Origin: Mariniphaga sediminis | GTDB lineage: Bacteria > Bacteroidota > Bacteroidia > Bacteroidales > Prolixibacteraceae | Direction of reading: 5' to 3' | Assembly (NCBI RefSeq): GCF_003573545.1 | Contig: NZ_QWET01000004.1 | Location: forward strand, 186,001 to 250,000 | Length of the DNA: 64,000 nucleotides | Shown: one piece after another, positions 52,189-61,722 of the stretch | How the letters are laid out: each line of letters opens with the position of its first letter | Position numbering within the stretch: position 1 is the first letter of the stretch | Notes under the pieces: generated by a model | Databases searched by the model: none | What the model saw: the letters and a program-made list of their open reading frames with translations, nothing else | What the model was told of the DNA's origin: nothing | Translations under genes and position numbers: made by a program

Positions 52189-53742
52189 TCAGATCTTTTT
52201 TGTATTAACCGGTACTTTTTCAGAGTTCAGGCAAACAGAATAAAGGTCGGTCCGGCGATCTTTCAGATTTCGTACTGCACCAAAATTATTTAACTCTTTA
52301 AGCAGATCCATGTCAACATCTGCTACCAGTATCATTTCTGTGTTGGGGGTAGCTTCGGCCTTAATCCCTGTGGTAGGGAAAGAAAAATCGCAGGGAGTAA
52401 AAACCACAGACTGTGCAAACTGAATATCCATATTTTCCACTTTGGGCAGGTTCCCAACCGACCCGGCAATGGCTACATAGCATTCATTTTCAATAGCCCG
52501 GGAGCGTGCACAGTAGCGTACTCTCGAATAACCGTTTTGTGTATCGGTAAGGAAAGGTACAAACAAAATATTCATCCCCTTCTGGGCTAAAATCCTCGAA
52601 AGTTCAGGAAATTCCACATCGTAACAAATCAGCACTCCCACCGGGCCACAGTCGGTCTCGAATACTTCAATCGCACTACCTCCGGACAACCCCCATGTCC
52701 TTATTTCATCAGGAGTTACATGGATTTTTTCGTACGTTTCATACGTACCATTCCGGTGGCACAGATACCCTGTGTTGTAGAGTTTATCGTCTTTTACCAG
52801 GGGGAAACTGCCTGAAACGATATTGATATTGTAAGTAATGGCCAAATTCATAAAACGATCGCGAATCTCTTCAGTATGTTCTGCCAGTTTCCGAATGGCT
52901 TCCGCATGGCTGAGGTGATTATAGTCAGCCATAAGCGGTGCATTAAAATATTCCGGGAACAACACAAAATCACCATTGTAACTGGCCACCGCATCCACAA
53001 AATATTCGACCTGGGTAAACAGTTCGTCAATATCTTTGTAAAGCCTCATCTGCCATTGAATCAGTCCGAGCCTCACCACCGATTTGTAGCCACCGGTTTT
53101 ATCCGAAATTTTCTGGTAATAAATGTTATCCCACTGCAAAAGCACCGCATATTCCTTTGATTCTTTGTCTCCAGGCATATACCCCTGCAACACCTTCTTC
53201 ACATGAAAATCATTAGATATCTGAAAGTTAAGCACCGGGTCATCGATTTCCTGGTATTTTACTTTCTGAATATATTCTTTGGGAGACATTTCCGTGGCGT
53301 ATTTGTGGAAATTAGGTATCCGACCGCCAAAGACAATGGCTCTAAGGTTTAGCTGCTCACACAGTTCTTTTCGTGCATCGTAAAGTCGGCGTCCAAAACG
53401 CATTCCCCGGTACTCGGGCCGAATGAAAACATCTATTCCATAAAGTGTATTTCCTTTCGGGTTGTGGGTATTAAAAGTATAATTACCGATGATTTCCTCA
53501 TAAGTATGATCATCCCCAAACAGTTCGTATTTTACAATAATAGACAAGGCAGAGCCCACTACCACATCGTCGACCACCACAGCCAATTGCCCTTCCGGAA
53601 AAATACGCATCAGCTTTCGGATATCCTTTTTTTCCCAGTAATCTTCCTGCCAGTTTGGATAAGCCTCCTGCAACGATTTGTGCATCTCTTCGTAATCATC
53701 AATGTTGAGCTGCCGTACTTCAACCTTTTCAATACTTTCCAT
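52189..53742 (-). CDS. GNAT acetyltransferase fused to a carbon-nitrogen hydrolase
   Basis: 517 residues. The N-terminal GNAT domain (about 5-160) has FIRPEYRGMRFGRRLYDARKEL, the acetyl-CoA-binding signature. The C-terminal nitrilase-fold domain (about 222-500) carries the full E-K-C triad: E264 in LFPEYFNAP, K339 in YEKIHVTPDE and C373 in LICYDVEFPE. This two-domain architecture is known in bacteria, so it is not new in itself. The combined chemistry suggests acyl transfer to an amine plus amide hydrolysis, perhaps in polyamine or amide metabolism, but the substrate is unknown. It is followed by the intergenic antitoxin remnant. Confidence 0.9.
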   Translation of the reverse strand: MESIEKVEVRQLNIDDYEEMHKSLQEAYPNWQEDYWEKKDIRKLMRIFPEGQLAVVVDDVVVGSALSIIVKYELFGDDHTYEEIIGNYTFNTHNPKGNTLYGIDVFIRPEYRGMRFGRRLYDARKELCEQLNLRAIVFGGRIPNFHKYATEMSPKEYIQKVKYQEIDDPVLNFQISNDFHVKKVLQGYMPGDKESKEYAVLLQWDNIYYQKISDKTGGYKSVVRLGLIQWQMRLYKDIDELFTQVEYFVDAVASYNGDFVLFPEYFNAPLMADYNHLSHAEAIRKLAEHTEEIRDRFMNLAITYNINIVSGSFPLVKDDKLYNTGYLCHRNGTYETYEKIHVTPDEIRTWGLSGGSAIEVFETDCGPVGVLICYDVEFPELSRILAQKGMNILFVPFLTDTQNGYSRVRYCARSRAIENECYVAIAGSVGNLPKVENMDIQFAQSVVFTPCDFSFPTTGIKAEATPNTEMILVADVDMDLLKELNNFGAVRNLKDRRTDLYSVCLNSEKVPVNTKKI

Positions 53743-53770
53743 GATTTGAGCGCTGTTTAATTTATGTAAA

Positions 53771-53798
53771 AATAAAAAATGCCCGGAATACCGGGCAT
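53771..53798 (-). terminator. Intrinsic terminator after asd
   Basis: ATGCCCGG-AATA-CCGGGCAT (53779-53798), a perfect 8-pair stem, is followed on the minus strand by a T-rich tract (53771-53778). It lies 28 bases beyond the asd stop and before the GNAT-nitrilase gene. Confidence 0.8.
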
Positions 53799-53825
53799 TA
53801 GATATCTAATTAAATTAGGATTCGT

Positions 53826-54836
53826 TTATCCAACTTCACCTTCCCTGATAAGCCATTCAGCAATTTGAACAGCATTCAGCGCGGCGCCTTTTTTAATCTG
53901 ATCGCCTACACACCAGAAAGTAACGCTGTTGGGATCGGTAATGTCTTTACGTATCCGGCCAACATAAACATCGTCTTTCCCCGAAACGAATAATGGCATG
54001 GGGTATTGTTTTTCTGCCGGATTGTCAAGTACAGTAATTCCTTCGGTTTTTTGGAATGCATCCTTCACTTGTTCCACTGAAAGAGGCTGCTCTGTTTCAA
54101 CCCAAATAGCTTCGGAGTGTGCCCTGGCCACCGGAATACGCACACAAGTGGCGCTCACTTCGGCATCCGTATGCATAATCTTTTTGGTTTCCCAGTTCAT
54201 CTTCATCTCTTCCTTGGTATAGTCATTTTCAAGGAAAACATCAATGTGGGGAATAATATTCATGGCCAGCTGATACTGAAATTTATCTACAGTAGCTTCT
54301 TTCCCTTCAGCCACTTCTTTAACCTGCTGTTCCAATTCTGCAATTCCCTGTGCTCCGGCACCACTGGCTGCCTGATATGTGGCAACACGTACTCTTTTTA
54401 TTTGCGACAAATCTTCAATAGCCTTCAAAGCCACCACCATCTGAATGGTAGAACAGTTCGGGTTTGCAATAATGTTTCTCGGCCGTGTTTTAGAATCTTC
54501 GGGATTCACCTCCGGAACAACCAGCGGCACATCGTCGTCGTAACGAAACGCACTTGAGTTATCAATCATTATTGCGCCGTGTTTAGTAATGGTGGTTGCA
54601 AATTCCTTTGAGATTCCCGCACCGGCTGAAGTTAAAGCAATATCGATTCCCTTAAAATCGTCGCCGTGCTTTAGTTCCTTTACAGTCAGTTTTTTCCCTT
54701 TAAAATCATATTGCTTTCCGGCGCTCCTGGCCGATCCGAACAATACCAATTCATCCATTGGAAAATTTCGCTCCTCAAGCACGCGGAGAAATTCCTGTCC
54801 TACTGCCCCGCTTGCTCCTACAATTGCAACTTTCAT
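53826..54836 (-). CDS. asd: Aspartate-semialdehyde dehydrogenase
   Basis: A 336-residue enzyme. The Rossmann start [14 protein letters not shown] and the catalytic cysteine C128 in [13 protein letters not shown] identify it. It reduces aspartyl phosphate to aspartate semialdehyde, the branch point to lysine/DAP, threonine and methionine. It therefore supplies the precursor for the dapL-dapF-lysA genes at 14-18 kb. It is divergent from the lamin-tail gene with 82 bases between, and has a strong terminator downstream. Confidence 0.96.
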   Translation of the reverse strand: MKVAIVGASGAVGQEFLRVLEERNFPMDELVLFGSARSAGKQYDFKGKKLTVKELKHGDDFKGIDIALTSAGAGISKEFATTITKHGAIMIDNSSAFRYDDDVPLVVPEVNPEDSKTRPRNIIANPNCSTIQMVVALKAIEDLSQIKRVRVATYQAASGAGAQGIAELEQQVKEVAEGKEATVDKFQYQLAMNIIPHIDVFLENDYTKEEMKMNWETKKIMHTDAEVSATCVRIPVARAHSEAIWVETEQPLSVEQVKDAFQKTEGITVLDNPAEKQYPMPLFVSGKDDVYVGRIRKDITDPNSVTFWCVGDQIKKGAALNAVQIAEWLIREGEVG

Positions 54837-54918
54837 TACTTAAGCTTTTTTGTTAAACAAAAATTTTAATTATTAATTATCCCGGTAAAATTACTATTTT
54901 GCCATTAATTGTTAAAAA

Positions 54919-56355
54919 ATGGGTCGTATTATTCTGAAAATCTTAACATTCAGTTTTTCCCTGATCGCCTTTAGTGCTTCAACACAGGAAATCTGGCAGG
55001 AAAGTTTTTCGGTCCCTGAAAAAGGAATCTGGGGAAACGGAACTGGTAATATTGAATCTGATTTTTCCGGAATTACAAACTGGACCCTCGAATATTCTGG
55101 ACTCAGCCTGAATACCCCAGAGAGTTATGCCAAAACAATCTCTACTTCGGGAGGAAGGTTTGAGGCACACAATATCGATGGAGAAGTGGTTTGGCGTTCT
55201 GAGTGGATAGATATTTCCGGAATGGGAAAAACAGATATTGCGCTGACAGTAGCCGAAACAGGAAGCGGCGCCAATACCGAAACCAAATACCTGAATGTTT
55301 TCTACAGACTTGATGAAGGAGACGAAATCCCTTTTCATGAAAACAGCGAAAATGCCGGCAACTGGGGTTCGGTTGTAGCTGCCTGCAAAAGCCTGGAAGG
55401 AAATACACTGCAGATTGTTTGCTATATGTCAACGTATTATTCTGCAGATAAAGTGATTTTGGACGATGTAATTGTTATGGCAGAAGAAAAATATTATCCT
55501 CCTGCCGAACCCGGCGAATTGCTTTTGTCTGAAGTCCTTTTTAATCCTCTTCCGGACGGTAAGGATTACGTCGAAATTTACAATAATTCAGAGCGGGAAA
55601 TTCCGGTTAAAACCCTGTTTCTGGCTTCGCGCGATAAAGATTTACAGCTTACTCAGCTTCATGATTTGTCCGGCAAAAAATATCTTCTGCCTCCCAAAAG
55701 TTATCTGGCAATTACCGAAGATACCAGCGGGGTTTTTCCATTTTTTTATATTAAATGCCGTCCCTGTTTTCAACAAGTTACAAGAATGGCCTCCTTTAAT
55801 AACGATGAAGATTACGTGGTTCTCCTGAATGAAAATCGGGAGATTCTGGATGAATTGTATTATTCAGAAAAAATGCATTCTCCGTTTTTAGCCGATGTTG
55901 AAGGTGTTTCACTGGAACGGGTTTCATTTTCTGTACCTGCAAATGCTCCGGGAAACTGGCATTCAGCTTCCGGAGATGCAGGATACGGCACACCCGGATA
56001 TGTGAATTCGCAGGCCGGGAAGGAACTTTCGGGGAAGCCCAAAGTCATTTTCGAGCCAGAAGCGTTCTCCCCCAACCACGACGGATATAAGGATGAATAC
56101 CTCATCCGGTATGAACTGAACACACCGGGGTATGTAGGCAATATCAAAATTTTTGATGCTGCAGGCCGGTTTGTACAGTACCTTGCCCAAAATGAAATCC
56201 TTGGAACAAACGGAGAGTTTGTTTGGAATGGAGAAGACGAAACTGGAAGCCGCCAGCCAATAGGTGTTTACGTGGTAGTGGTGGAAATTTTTAATACCGA
56301 AGGGGAAATTCACCGATTTAAGAACGGAGTGGTTTTGACTGACATTCTGGAATAA
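54919..56355 (+). CDS. Secreted lamin-tail-domain protein with FlgD-like C-terminal domain
   Basis: A 478-residue exported protein with a signal peptide (about 1-22). A lectin-like or adhesion N-terminal region (about 25-190) is followed by a lamin-tail domain (about 195-345, opening GELLLSEVLFNPLPDGKDYVEIYN). The C-terminal beta-sandwich (about 370-478) has SPNHDGYKDEYLIRYEL and NGEFVWNGEDETGSRQPIGVYV, as in FlgD-like and gliding-associated domains. The ending may be a type IX secretion signal of the B-like kind, but this is not certain. Function probably at the cell surface. Confidence 0.85.
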   Translation: MGRIILKILTFSFSLIAFSASTQEIWQESFSVPEKGIWGNGTGNIESDFSGITNWTLEYSGLSLNTPESYAKTISTSGGRFEAHNIDGEVVWRSEWIDISGMGKTDIALTVAETGSGANTETKYLNVFYRLDEGDEIPFHENSENAGNWGSVVAACKSLEGNTLQIVCYMSTYYSADKVILDDVIVMAEEKYYPPAEPGELLLSEVLFNPLPDGKDYVEIYNNSEREIPVKTLFLASRDKDLQLTQLHDLSGKKYLLPPKSYLAITEDTSGVFPFFYIKCRPCFQQVTRMASFNNDEDYVVLLNENREILDELYYSEKMHSPFLADVEGVSLERVSFSVPANAPGNWHSASGDAGYGTPGYVNSQAGKELSGKPKVIFEPEAFSPNHDGYKDEYLIRYELNTPGYVGNIKIFDAAGRFVQYLAQNEILGTNGEFVWNGEDETGSRQPIGVYVVVVEIFNTEGEIHRFKNGVVLTDILE

Positions 56356-56364
56356 CACACCACA

Positions 56365-56426
56365 AACTATTTGCTTACTGATTTTAAGACTATTGAACAA
56401 ATAGTTGTCAAATGACGTATTTTTTT
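56365..56426 (+). terminator. Probable terminator after the lamin-tail gene
   Basis: AACTATTTG (56365-56373) and CAAATAGTT (56398-56406) form a perfect 9-pair stem with a 24-base loop. A small stem, GTCAAATGAC, follows and then a run of eight T. It lies just before recX. Confidence 0.5.
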
Positions 56427-56457
56427 TAACTTTCGTTCCCATTTAAATCATCCTCCT

Positions 56458-56928
56458 ATGGAAAACAAAGAAAAAACCGCACAGGAAATTTTCACCCGGA
56501 TGGCCACCCTTTGCAGTCGCTCCGAACAGTGTTCAACCGATATCCGAAAAAAAATCGTTGCGGCCGGACTTGACGAGAACGAGGCAGACGACATTATCGA
56601 AAAACTAAAAGTTGAAAAATTTGTTAACGATGAGCGGTTTATCCGGGCTTATGTTTCCGATAAGTTTAAATTTAATAAATGGGGCAGGATAAAAATAAGG
56701 CATTATCTTTCGATGAAAGGCCTTCAGGAAGAATTGATTCAAAACGGGTTGGAAGAACTGGACAAGGAGAAATATAAAAATGTTTTGATAAAAACATTAA
56801 AAGAGAAAGCGCGTAAAGTGAAAAAAAAGAACAAGTTTGAAAAGATGGGACAGATCATTCGTTTTGCCCAAAATCGCGGATTTGAGCCGGAACTAATTCA
56901 CCGGTATTTAAATGAAGTTGTAGAGTGA
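56458..56928 (+). CDS. recX: Regulatory protein RecX
   Basis: A 156-residue three-helix-repeat protein. The repeats CSRSEQCSTDIRKKIVAAGLDE, VNDERFIRAYVSDKFKFNKWG and IRFAQNRGFEPELIHRYLNEV are the usual RecX pattern. RecX binds RecA filaments and limits strand exchange. recA is not in the window. The gene follows the lamin-tail gene by 102 bases and precedes prfB by 42 bases. Confidence 0.88.
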   Translation: MENKEKTAQEIFTRMATLCSRSEQCSTDIRKKIVAAGLDENEADDIIEKLKVEKFVNDERFIRAYVSDKFKFNKWGRIKIRHYLSMKGLQEELIQNGLEELDKEKYKNVLIKTLKEKARKVKKKNKFEKMGQIIRFAQNRGFEPELIHRYLNEVVE

Positions 56929-56941
56929 ATGAGATTCTTAC

Positions 56942-56949
56942 TACCTTTG
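56942..56949 (+). promoter_or_regulatory. -7 box of prfB
   Basis: TACCTTTG is a strong TAnnTTTG match, 21 bases before the prfB ATG; GTTG at 56917-56920 lies 21 bases upstream as a possible -33. Confidence 0.55.
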
Positions 56950-56970
56950 CAGACCACAAAAAAAGAAAGA

Positions 56971-58060
56971 ATGATTTTAAAAGACCAGGTAAAAGACCTC
57001 CTGGAGCGCCGGGACGCGCTAAGGAGGCATCTTTGACTACGATGCCAAATTACTACAATTAAAAGAAGAAGAGTTAAAAACCCAGGATCCCGATTTTTGG
57101 TCTGTACCCCAGGAAGCTGAAAAACAGATGAAAGCCATTAAGTCCATCAAGGAATGGACTACCGGTTTTGAAAAAGCAAATCAGGCAGTGGAAGATTTTG
57201 GGGTATTGTATGAGTTTTTTGAAGCAGATGAGGCCTCCGAAGAGGAAGTGGATAAGGCTTACTCCGAAGCCATTAACCTGGTTGAAAAGCTGGAAACTAA
57301 AAATATGCTTCGCAGTGAAGAAGACCATCTGGGAGCCGTGCTGAAAATAAATGCCGGTGCCGGCGGTACAGAAAGCAATGACTGGGCCGAGATGCTTTTC
57401 CGCATGTACACGCGCTGGTGCGAAGACAAAGGATACAAAATAAAAGTGGCCGACATGCAGCCCGGAGACGAAGCCGGAATAAAAAGTTGCACCGTAGAAG
57501 TAGAAGGCGATTTTGCTTATGGTTACCTGAAAAGCGAAAACGGCGTTCACAGACTGGTGCGCCTTTCACCTTTCAATGCACAGAATAAACGCATGACTTC
57601 CTTCACTTCTGTTTATGTAGCTCCGCTTGTTGACGACACCATTGAAATAGAGATCAACCCGGCTGATATCACCTGGGAAACTTTCCGCAGTAGCGGTGCA
57701 GGAGGACAAAACGTGAACAAAGTAGAAACCGGTGTGCGACTGCGCCACGCTCCCACCGGCATTGTGATTGAAAACACGGAAAGCCGTTCGCAGGGCGGAA
57801 ACAAAGAGAATGCGTTACGCCTGCTCAAATCACAACTCTACGAAATAGAACTCCGCAAACGCCGCGAAAAAGAGATGGAAATCGAATCCAAGAAAAAGAA
57901 AATAGAATGGGGCTCCCAAATCCGTTCGTACGTGTTGCAACCATACAAAATGGTAAAGGATCTGCGCACCAACTTTGAAACAGGCAATGTGAATGCAGTA
58001 CTTGATGGAGACCTGGACGGATTGATTAAAGCATACCTCATGGAATTTGGAGGACAGTAA
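56971..58060 (+). CDS. prfB: Peptide chain release factor 2, made by programmed +1 frameshift
   Basis: The protein is encoded by two frames: 56971-57033 (21 codons, [11 protein letters not shown]...) and 57035-58060, giving 362 residues, the normal RF2 length. The first frame ends at CTT-TGA (57031-57036), preceded by an internal AGGAGG (57022-57027), the classic frameshift signal. A plus-one slip on CTT skips one base and reads GAC (57035). In the second frame the stop-codon-recognition SPF tripeptide ([13 protein letters not shown]) and the catalytic GGQ ([16 protein letters not shown]) are present. RF2 recognises UGA and UAA. Low RF2 favours the slip, so it controls its own level. Confidence 0.96.
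57022..57036 (+). promoter_or_regulatory. RF2 programmed frameshift site
   Basis: AGGAGG (57022-57027), three bases, then CTT TGA C. This matches the E. coli prfB element (an SD-like hexamer three bases before CTT-TGA-C). The next frame runs unbroken to the prfB stop. Confidence 0.93.
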
Positions 58061-58163
58061 TTCTACCAAATAAAATTTGTCGATCGGTATTTTTTTATAT
58101 TTTTAAAAGAGTATTGAGTAGATAATATATTTTACAGAGTTGCCTTTATAAAATGATTCCGGT

Positions 58164-60566
58164 ATGTATTCAAATGAAAATTTCATAAACAGGGAAATAA
58201 GCTGGCTATCGTTTAACGAACGGGTATTGCAGGAGGCAGAGGACCCCAACACCCCGTTGTTTGAACGCATCCGCTTTATCGGAATTTTCTCCAACAACCT
58301 CGATGAGTTTTTCCGTGTACGGGTGGCAACAGTTCGCCGGATGGTTGATCTGGGAAAAGATGAGGAGAACCTGCTGGGCAACTTCACTCCCCGTGAATTG
58401 CACGACCGAATTCAGGAAATTGTTTACGAACAGCAGGGAAAGGTGCAGCAAATCTTTAAAGATCTCCTGCTCGAACTAAACCAAAACAACATTTTTATAA
58501 TAACTGAGAAGGATCTGAAACACAGCCAGGGAATTTTTGTAAAAAAATATTTTTATGAAAAGGTACTTCCCAACCTGGTCCCCATCATGTTAAGCAAAAA
58601 AAACAAATTCCCTTACCTGCGCGACCGTTCCGTTTATCTGGCTGTAAAACTTTCGAAAAAATCGGATCCGGAGGATTTTGCCTATTCACTCATCCGCATC
58701 CCGGGCATTTCGGTTCCGCGGTTTCTGGTACTTCCCAAAGAGAAGAAAAAAACGTATGTAATGATGCTCGATGATGTGATCCGGTATTGTTTCGACGACC
58801 TTTTTTTCTATTTCGATTACGACGTTTACGAAGCGTATACCATCAAAATGACACGTGATGCCGAGCTGGACATAGACGATGATATCTCCAAAAGCTTCAT
58901 TGAAAAGATGAGCAGTAGCCTGAAAAAAAGGAAAAAAGGCAAACCGGTCAGACTGATTTACGATCGTGACATCCCTGAAGACCTGTTGGATTTCATTCTT
59001 AAAAAAATGAGACTCGACAACGAGGAAAATACCATTCCGGGAGGAAGATACCATAATCACAAGGATTTTATGAATTTCCCGGAAATTGGGAAAAAGCGTC
59101 ACTATTACACCAAACTTCCACCCTTCAGGCACAAAGATCTGCCGCCACACACCAGCATCCTGCGTATATTACGCCAGAAAGATGTTATGTTGCATTACCC
59201 GTATCAAACATTCAACCACTTTATCGACTTTTTGCGCGAAGCAGCCATCGATCCCCAGGTAAAAGAAATCGGGATTACCATTTACCGGGTAGCAGACGAT
59301 TCGAAGGTTGTTAACGCCCTTCTGAACGCTGTTCGAAACGGGAAAAATGTAACGGTAGTTATTGAACTGCAGGCTCGTTTCGATGAGGAGGCAAACATTT
59401 ACTGGTCGAATAAACTGCAGGAAGAAGGGGCAAACGTAATAAACGGCATCCCCGGAATGAAGGTACATTCTAAACTGGCTTGGGTACAACGCCTGGAGGA
59501 TGAAAAAAATAAAAACTACGCCTACATCGGTACCGGAAATTTTCATGAAGGAACCGCTAAAGTATATGCCGACGATGGTTTGCTGACTGCCGACCCCCGT
59601 CTGGCTGATGAAGTGGAAAAAATTTTTAGTTTTTTTAAACAGAATTACCGCCACTACAATTACGAACACCTTATTGTCAGTCCCTTTTTTATGCGCGACT
59701 TCTTTTCTCAACACATCGATCGCGAAATTGAACTGGCCAAACAAGGGAAAAATGCACGGATGATCTTAAAAATGAACAGCCTGATTGATCCCGGCATGAT
59801 GAAAAAAATATACAAAGCGGCAGAAGCAGGAGTAAAAACAGAACTGATTGTAAGGGGTATCTTTGGGCTGCAACTCGACCATAAAAAGGCCAGGGGAAAT
59901 ATTTCAGCCATCAGTATTGTGGACAAGTATCTTGAACACTCGCGCATATTCCTCTTTGGCAACAACGGGGATGAAAAAATATACATCTCTTCTGCCGACT
60001 GGATGCCGCGAAACCTGAACCGGAGAATAGAGGTCGCCTGCCCTGTTTACGATGAAGAAATCAGGGAAGAATTGAAAGAGATGCTAAACATTCAGTTGTG
60101 GGACAACACAAAGGCCCGCATCCTCGATCCGCTGCTGCAAAACCAATACAACAAGCGCAACACGGAATCTACTTTCCGGGCGCAGGAAGACTACTATAAT
60201 TTTATAAAAAAGAAACACCATATCGTTATGAAAATTTACCACAATCCACGCTGTGCTAAAAGCCGGGCCGGATTGAAATATCTGGAAGAAAAAGGGTTTG
60301 ACCTGGAGATAAAAAAATACATGAAAGAAGGTATCTCCGAGGCAGAACTGAAGGAAATCATACAAAAAACAGGAAAAAAACCTTTTGAGCTTGTACGCAC
60401 GCAGGAGGAAGAATACAAAACTAATTACAAAGAAAAAGAATTGTCGGATGACGAGTGGATAAAAATCCTCTCCGAAAACCCAAAGTTACTGCAGCGTCCG
60501 GTTGTAGTTAACGGAGACAAGGCAGTACTGGCCAATCCTCCTGAAGCGGTAGAAGAAATATTGTAA
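58164..60566 (+). CDS. ppk1: Polyphosphate kinase 1 fused to an ArsC/Spx-like domain
   Basis: An 800-residue protein. Residues 1-687 are a complete PPK1: INREISWLSFNERVLQEAEDPNTPLFERI at the start, the phosphorylated-histidine segment GMKVHSKLAWVQR, GTGNFHEGTAKVYADDGLLTADP, and YLEHSRIFLFGNNGDEKIYISSADWMPRNL with the second histidine. From residue 689 (nt 60228) the frame runs on, without stop, into a full ArsC-like domain (IYHNPRCAKSRAGLKYLEE, then RPVVVNGDKAVL). The CxxS-type redox site is C697-AKS. The ArsC part keeps its own methionine, so it may also be translated alone. PPK1 makes polyphosphate from ATP. The fusion is unusual and worth a check. Confidence 0.9.
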   Translation: MYSNENFINREISWLSFNERVLQEAEDPNTPLFERIRFIGIFSNNLDEFFRVRVATVRRMVDLGKDEENLLGNFTPRELHDRIQEIVYEQQGKVQQIFKDLLLELNQNNIFIITEKDLKHSQGIFVKKYFYEKVLPNLVPIMLSKKNKFPYLRDRSVYLAVKLSKKSDPEDFAYSLIRIPGISVPRFLVLPKEKKKTYVMMLDDVIRYCFDDLFFYFDYDVYEAYTIKMTRDAELDIDDDISKSFIEKMSSSLKKRKKGKPVRLIYDRDIPEDLLDFILKKMRLDNEENTIPGGRYHNHKDFMNFPEIGKKRHYYTKLPPFRHKDLPPHTSILRILRQKDVMLHYPYQTFNHFIDFLREAAIDPQVKEIGITIYRVADDSKVVNALLNAVRNGKNVTVVIELQARFDEEANIYWSNKLQEEGANVINGIPGMKVHSKLAWVQRLEDEKNKNYAYIGTGNFHEGTAKVYADDGLLTADPRLADEVEKIFSFFKQNYRHYNYEHLIVSPFFMRDFFSQHIDREIELAKQGKNARMILKMNSLIDPGMMKKIYKAAEAGVKTELIVRGIFGLQLDHKKARGNISAISIVDKYLEHSRIFLFGNNGDEKIYISSADWMPRNLNRRIEVACPVYDEEIREELKEMLNIQLWDNTKARILDPLLQNQYNKRNTESTFRAQEDYYNFIKKKHHIVMKIYHNPRCAKSRAGLKYLEEKGFDLEIKKYMKEGISEAELKEIIQKTGKKPFELVRTQEEEYKTNYKEKELSDDEWIKILSENPKLLQRPVVVNGDKAVLANPPEAVEEIL
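60228..60566 (+). other. ArsC/YffB-like domain inside the ppk1 frame (possible internal start)
   Basis: The ATG at 60228 could start a 112-residue ArsC-like protein (thioredoxin fold; arsenate reductase or Spx-like) with its single active-site cysteine in NPRCAKSR and the RxxRPxV signature LLQRPVVV. Its length equals that of stand-alone homologues. No strong ribosome binding site lies before it. It is either a translated fusion, an internal start, or both. Confidence 0.6.
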
Positions 60567-60599
60567 AAAAATGGGCGCTTCCCCGAAGAGAAGCGCCCA
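60565..60599 (-). terminator. Strong terminator between ppk1 and the lipoprotein gene
   Basis: TGGGCGCTTC (60572-60581) pairs perfectly with GAAGCGCCCA (60590-60599), loop of 8. On the minus strand a run of seven T (60565-60571) follows, so it serves the lipoprotein gene; it may also stop ppk1 transcripts. Confidence 0.8.
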
Positions 60600-60624
60600 G
60601 GCTAAAAGATAAAAAAACTTCTTA

Positions 60625-61356
60625 TTAGTCGCCCCAAACAACTTCAGTTGAAGCGATTGAAATAAACTGAACATTGTAATCTTTATTAGCTGTAGCTCCC
60701 GATTCATAAAGAATACCAAGCACCTCTAACCGGTAGGTTTCACCATCCTGTGCTTTATTGGAACTATCTACCCATCCCTGGTCTGAGGTTCCGAATGAGA
60801 ATTCGGTTTTACTATCTTCAACTTTAGCACTCATGTAAATCAAATCGTCTGAATCATCAAACAATCTAACGAAATATCCATCTGCCTCATTGAGCTTTTC
60901 CCAGGTAATATTTAACTTACTATTGTCAAACTCGGTGGTATCAATAACCATCATCCCCAACTCTTCATCCTCCAATTCGTCTTTTACATCAATTGGGGCT
61001 TCGTCCGTCTGAGTACTGGTCACAGTGAATACATAGTCGCCGGTATCGGGCATAGTGTCTTTATAGTTTTCTGTTTCCGGGAAGAGGCTGAATACGCGTT
61101 TATTCTCTGCGCTTTGATCCAGTGTCCAGGAACCATCCTCAGGGCCTTCTACTGTAACCGATTCCAGCTCCTTGTTACCCAATACCCAAAAAGCAAGAGC
61201 ATACTTTTCTTCACCATCCTGTACCATCTTCTGCACAAAAACATCGGGCGCTGCATCCACTGCTGCTGGTTCCGGATCGTCTACACATGATGTCAAAACA
61301 ACAGAAGCCAACGTAAAAGCTGTAAAAAACTTCCAAATCATTGTTCTCTTTCTCAT
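60625..61356 (-). CDS. Lipoprotein of unknown function
   Basis: A 243-residue lipoprotein with lipobox VLTSC (cysteine near residue 24) followed by VDDPEPAAVD. The mature part is acidic, with beta-rich blocks and a fibronectin-like stretch (LNITWEKLNEADGYFVRLFDDSDDLIYMS), suggesting one or two Ig-like domains. I recognise no named family. It is probably anchored in the outer membrane. It is followed by a strong terminator and preceded by a gene-free region with a palindrome. Confidence 0.75.
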   Translation of the reverse strand: MRKRTMIWKFFTAFTLASVVLTSCVDDPEPAAVDAAPDVFVQKMVQDGEEKYALAFWVLGNKELESVTVEGPEDGSWTLDQSAENKRVFSLFPETENYKDTMPDTGDYVFTVTSTQTDEAPIDVKDELEDEELGMMVIDTTEFDNSKLNITWEKLNEADGYFVRLFDDSDDLIYMSAKVEDSKTEFSFGTSDQGWVDSSNKAQDGETYRLEVLGILYESGATANKDYNVQFISIASTEVVWGD

Positions 61357-61722
61357 TTTTTTAATTTTTCAAATAGATTAATAAATTACGTTTTTCAATT
61401 TTTCTCGTTATCGTGTTCTTTTTGAAAAAACTATTCGTCGGTTAACTGACGGATAGAATCCCTTTCTAAACCTAACGCTTATAGTTGATGCTCTATTTTG
61501 CCGAAGGGTTGCGTAGGGGAGGATTTTTTTTTACAGTTGGCATGATACCTCTAAAGTTTTTGAAGTATGCCATTAACATTTGGCCTGTCGAATATTCTGT
61601 CAGACAGAATGGTTACAGATTACCCGGCTAAGAAGAGAAGGAAATAAAAAAATAACTGAAACAATAGATTTTTAATGTTCGGCGGATGAAACAATCCTTT
61701 TTTCACAGTCTCCCATTTCCTT
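61357..61722. other. Gene-free region between the lipoprotein gene and nupC
   Basis: 366 bases with no supported gene. It holds the upstream region of the lipoprotein gene and the 17-base palindrome at 61594-61610. Nothing else stands out. Confidence 0.5.
61594..61610. promoter_or_regulatory. 17-base palindrome (candidate operator)
   Basis: ATTCTGTC-A-GACAGAAT, two perfect 8-base arms around one base. It lies 238 bases upstream of the lipoprotein start and 113 bases after the nupC stop. No T-run follows, so a protein-binding site is more likely than a terminator. Confidence 0.45.

Noticed and set aside
59169-59744. 191-codon frame antisense to ppk1
   Set aside because: It is a shadow of the catalytic core of PPK1; no start context or domain is present.
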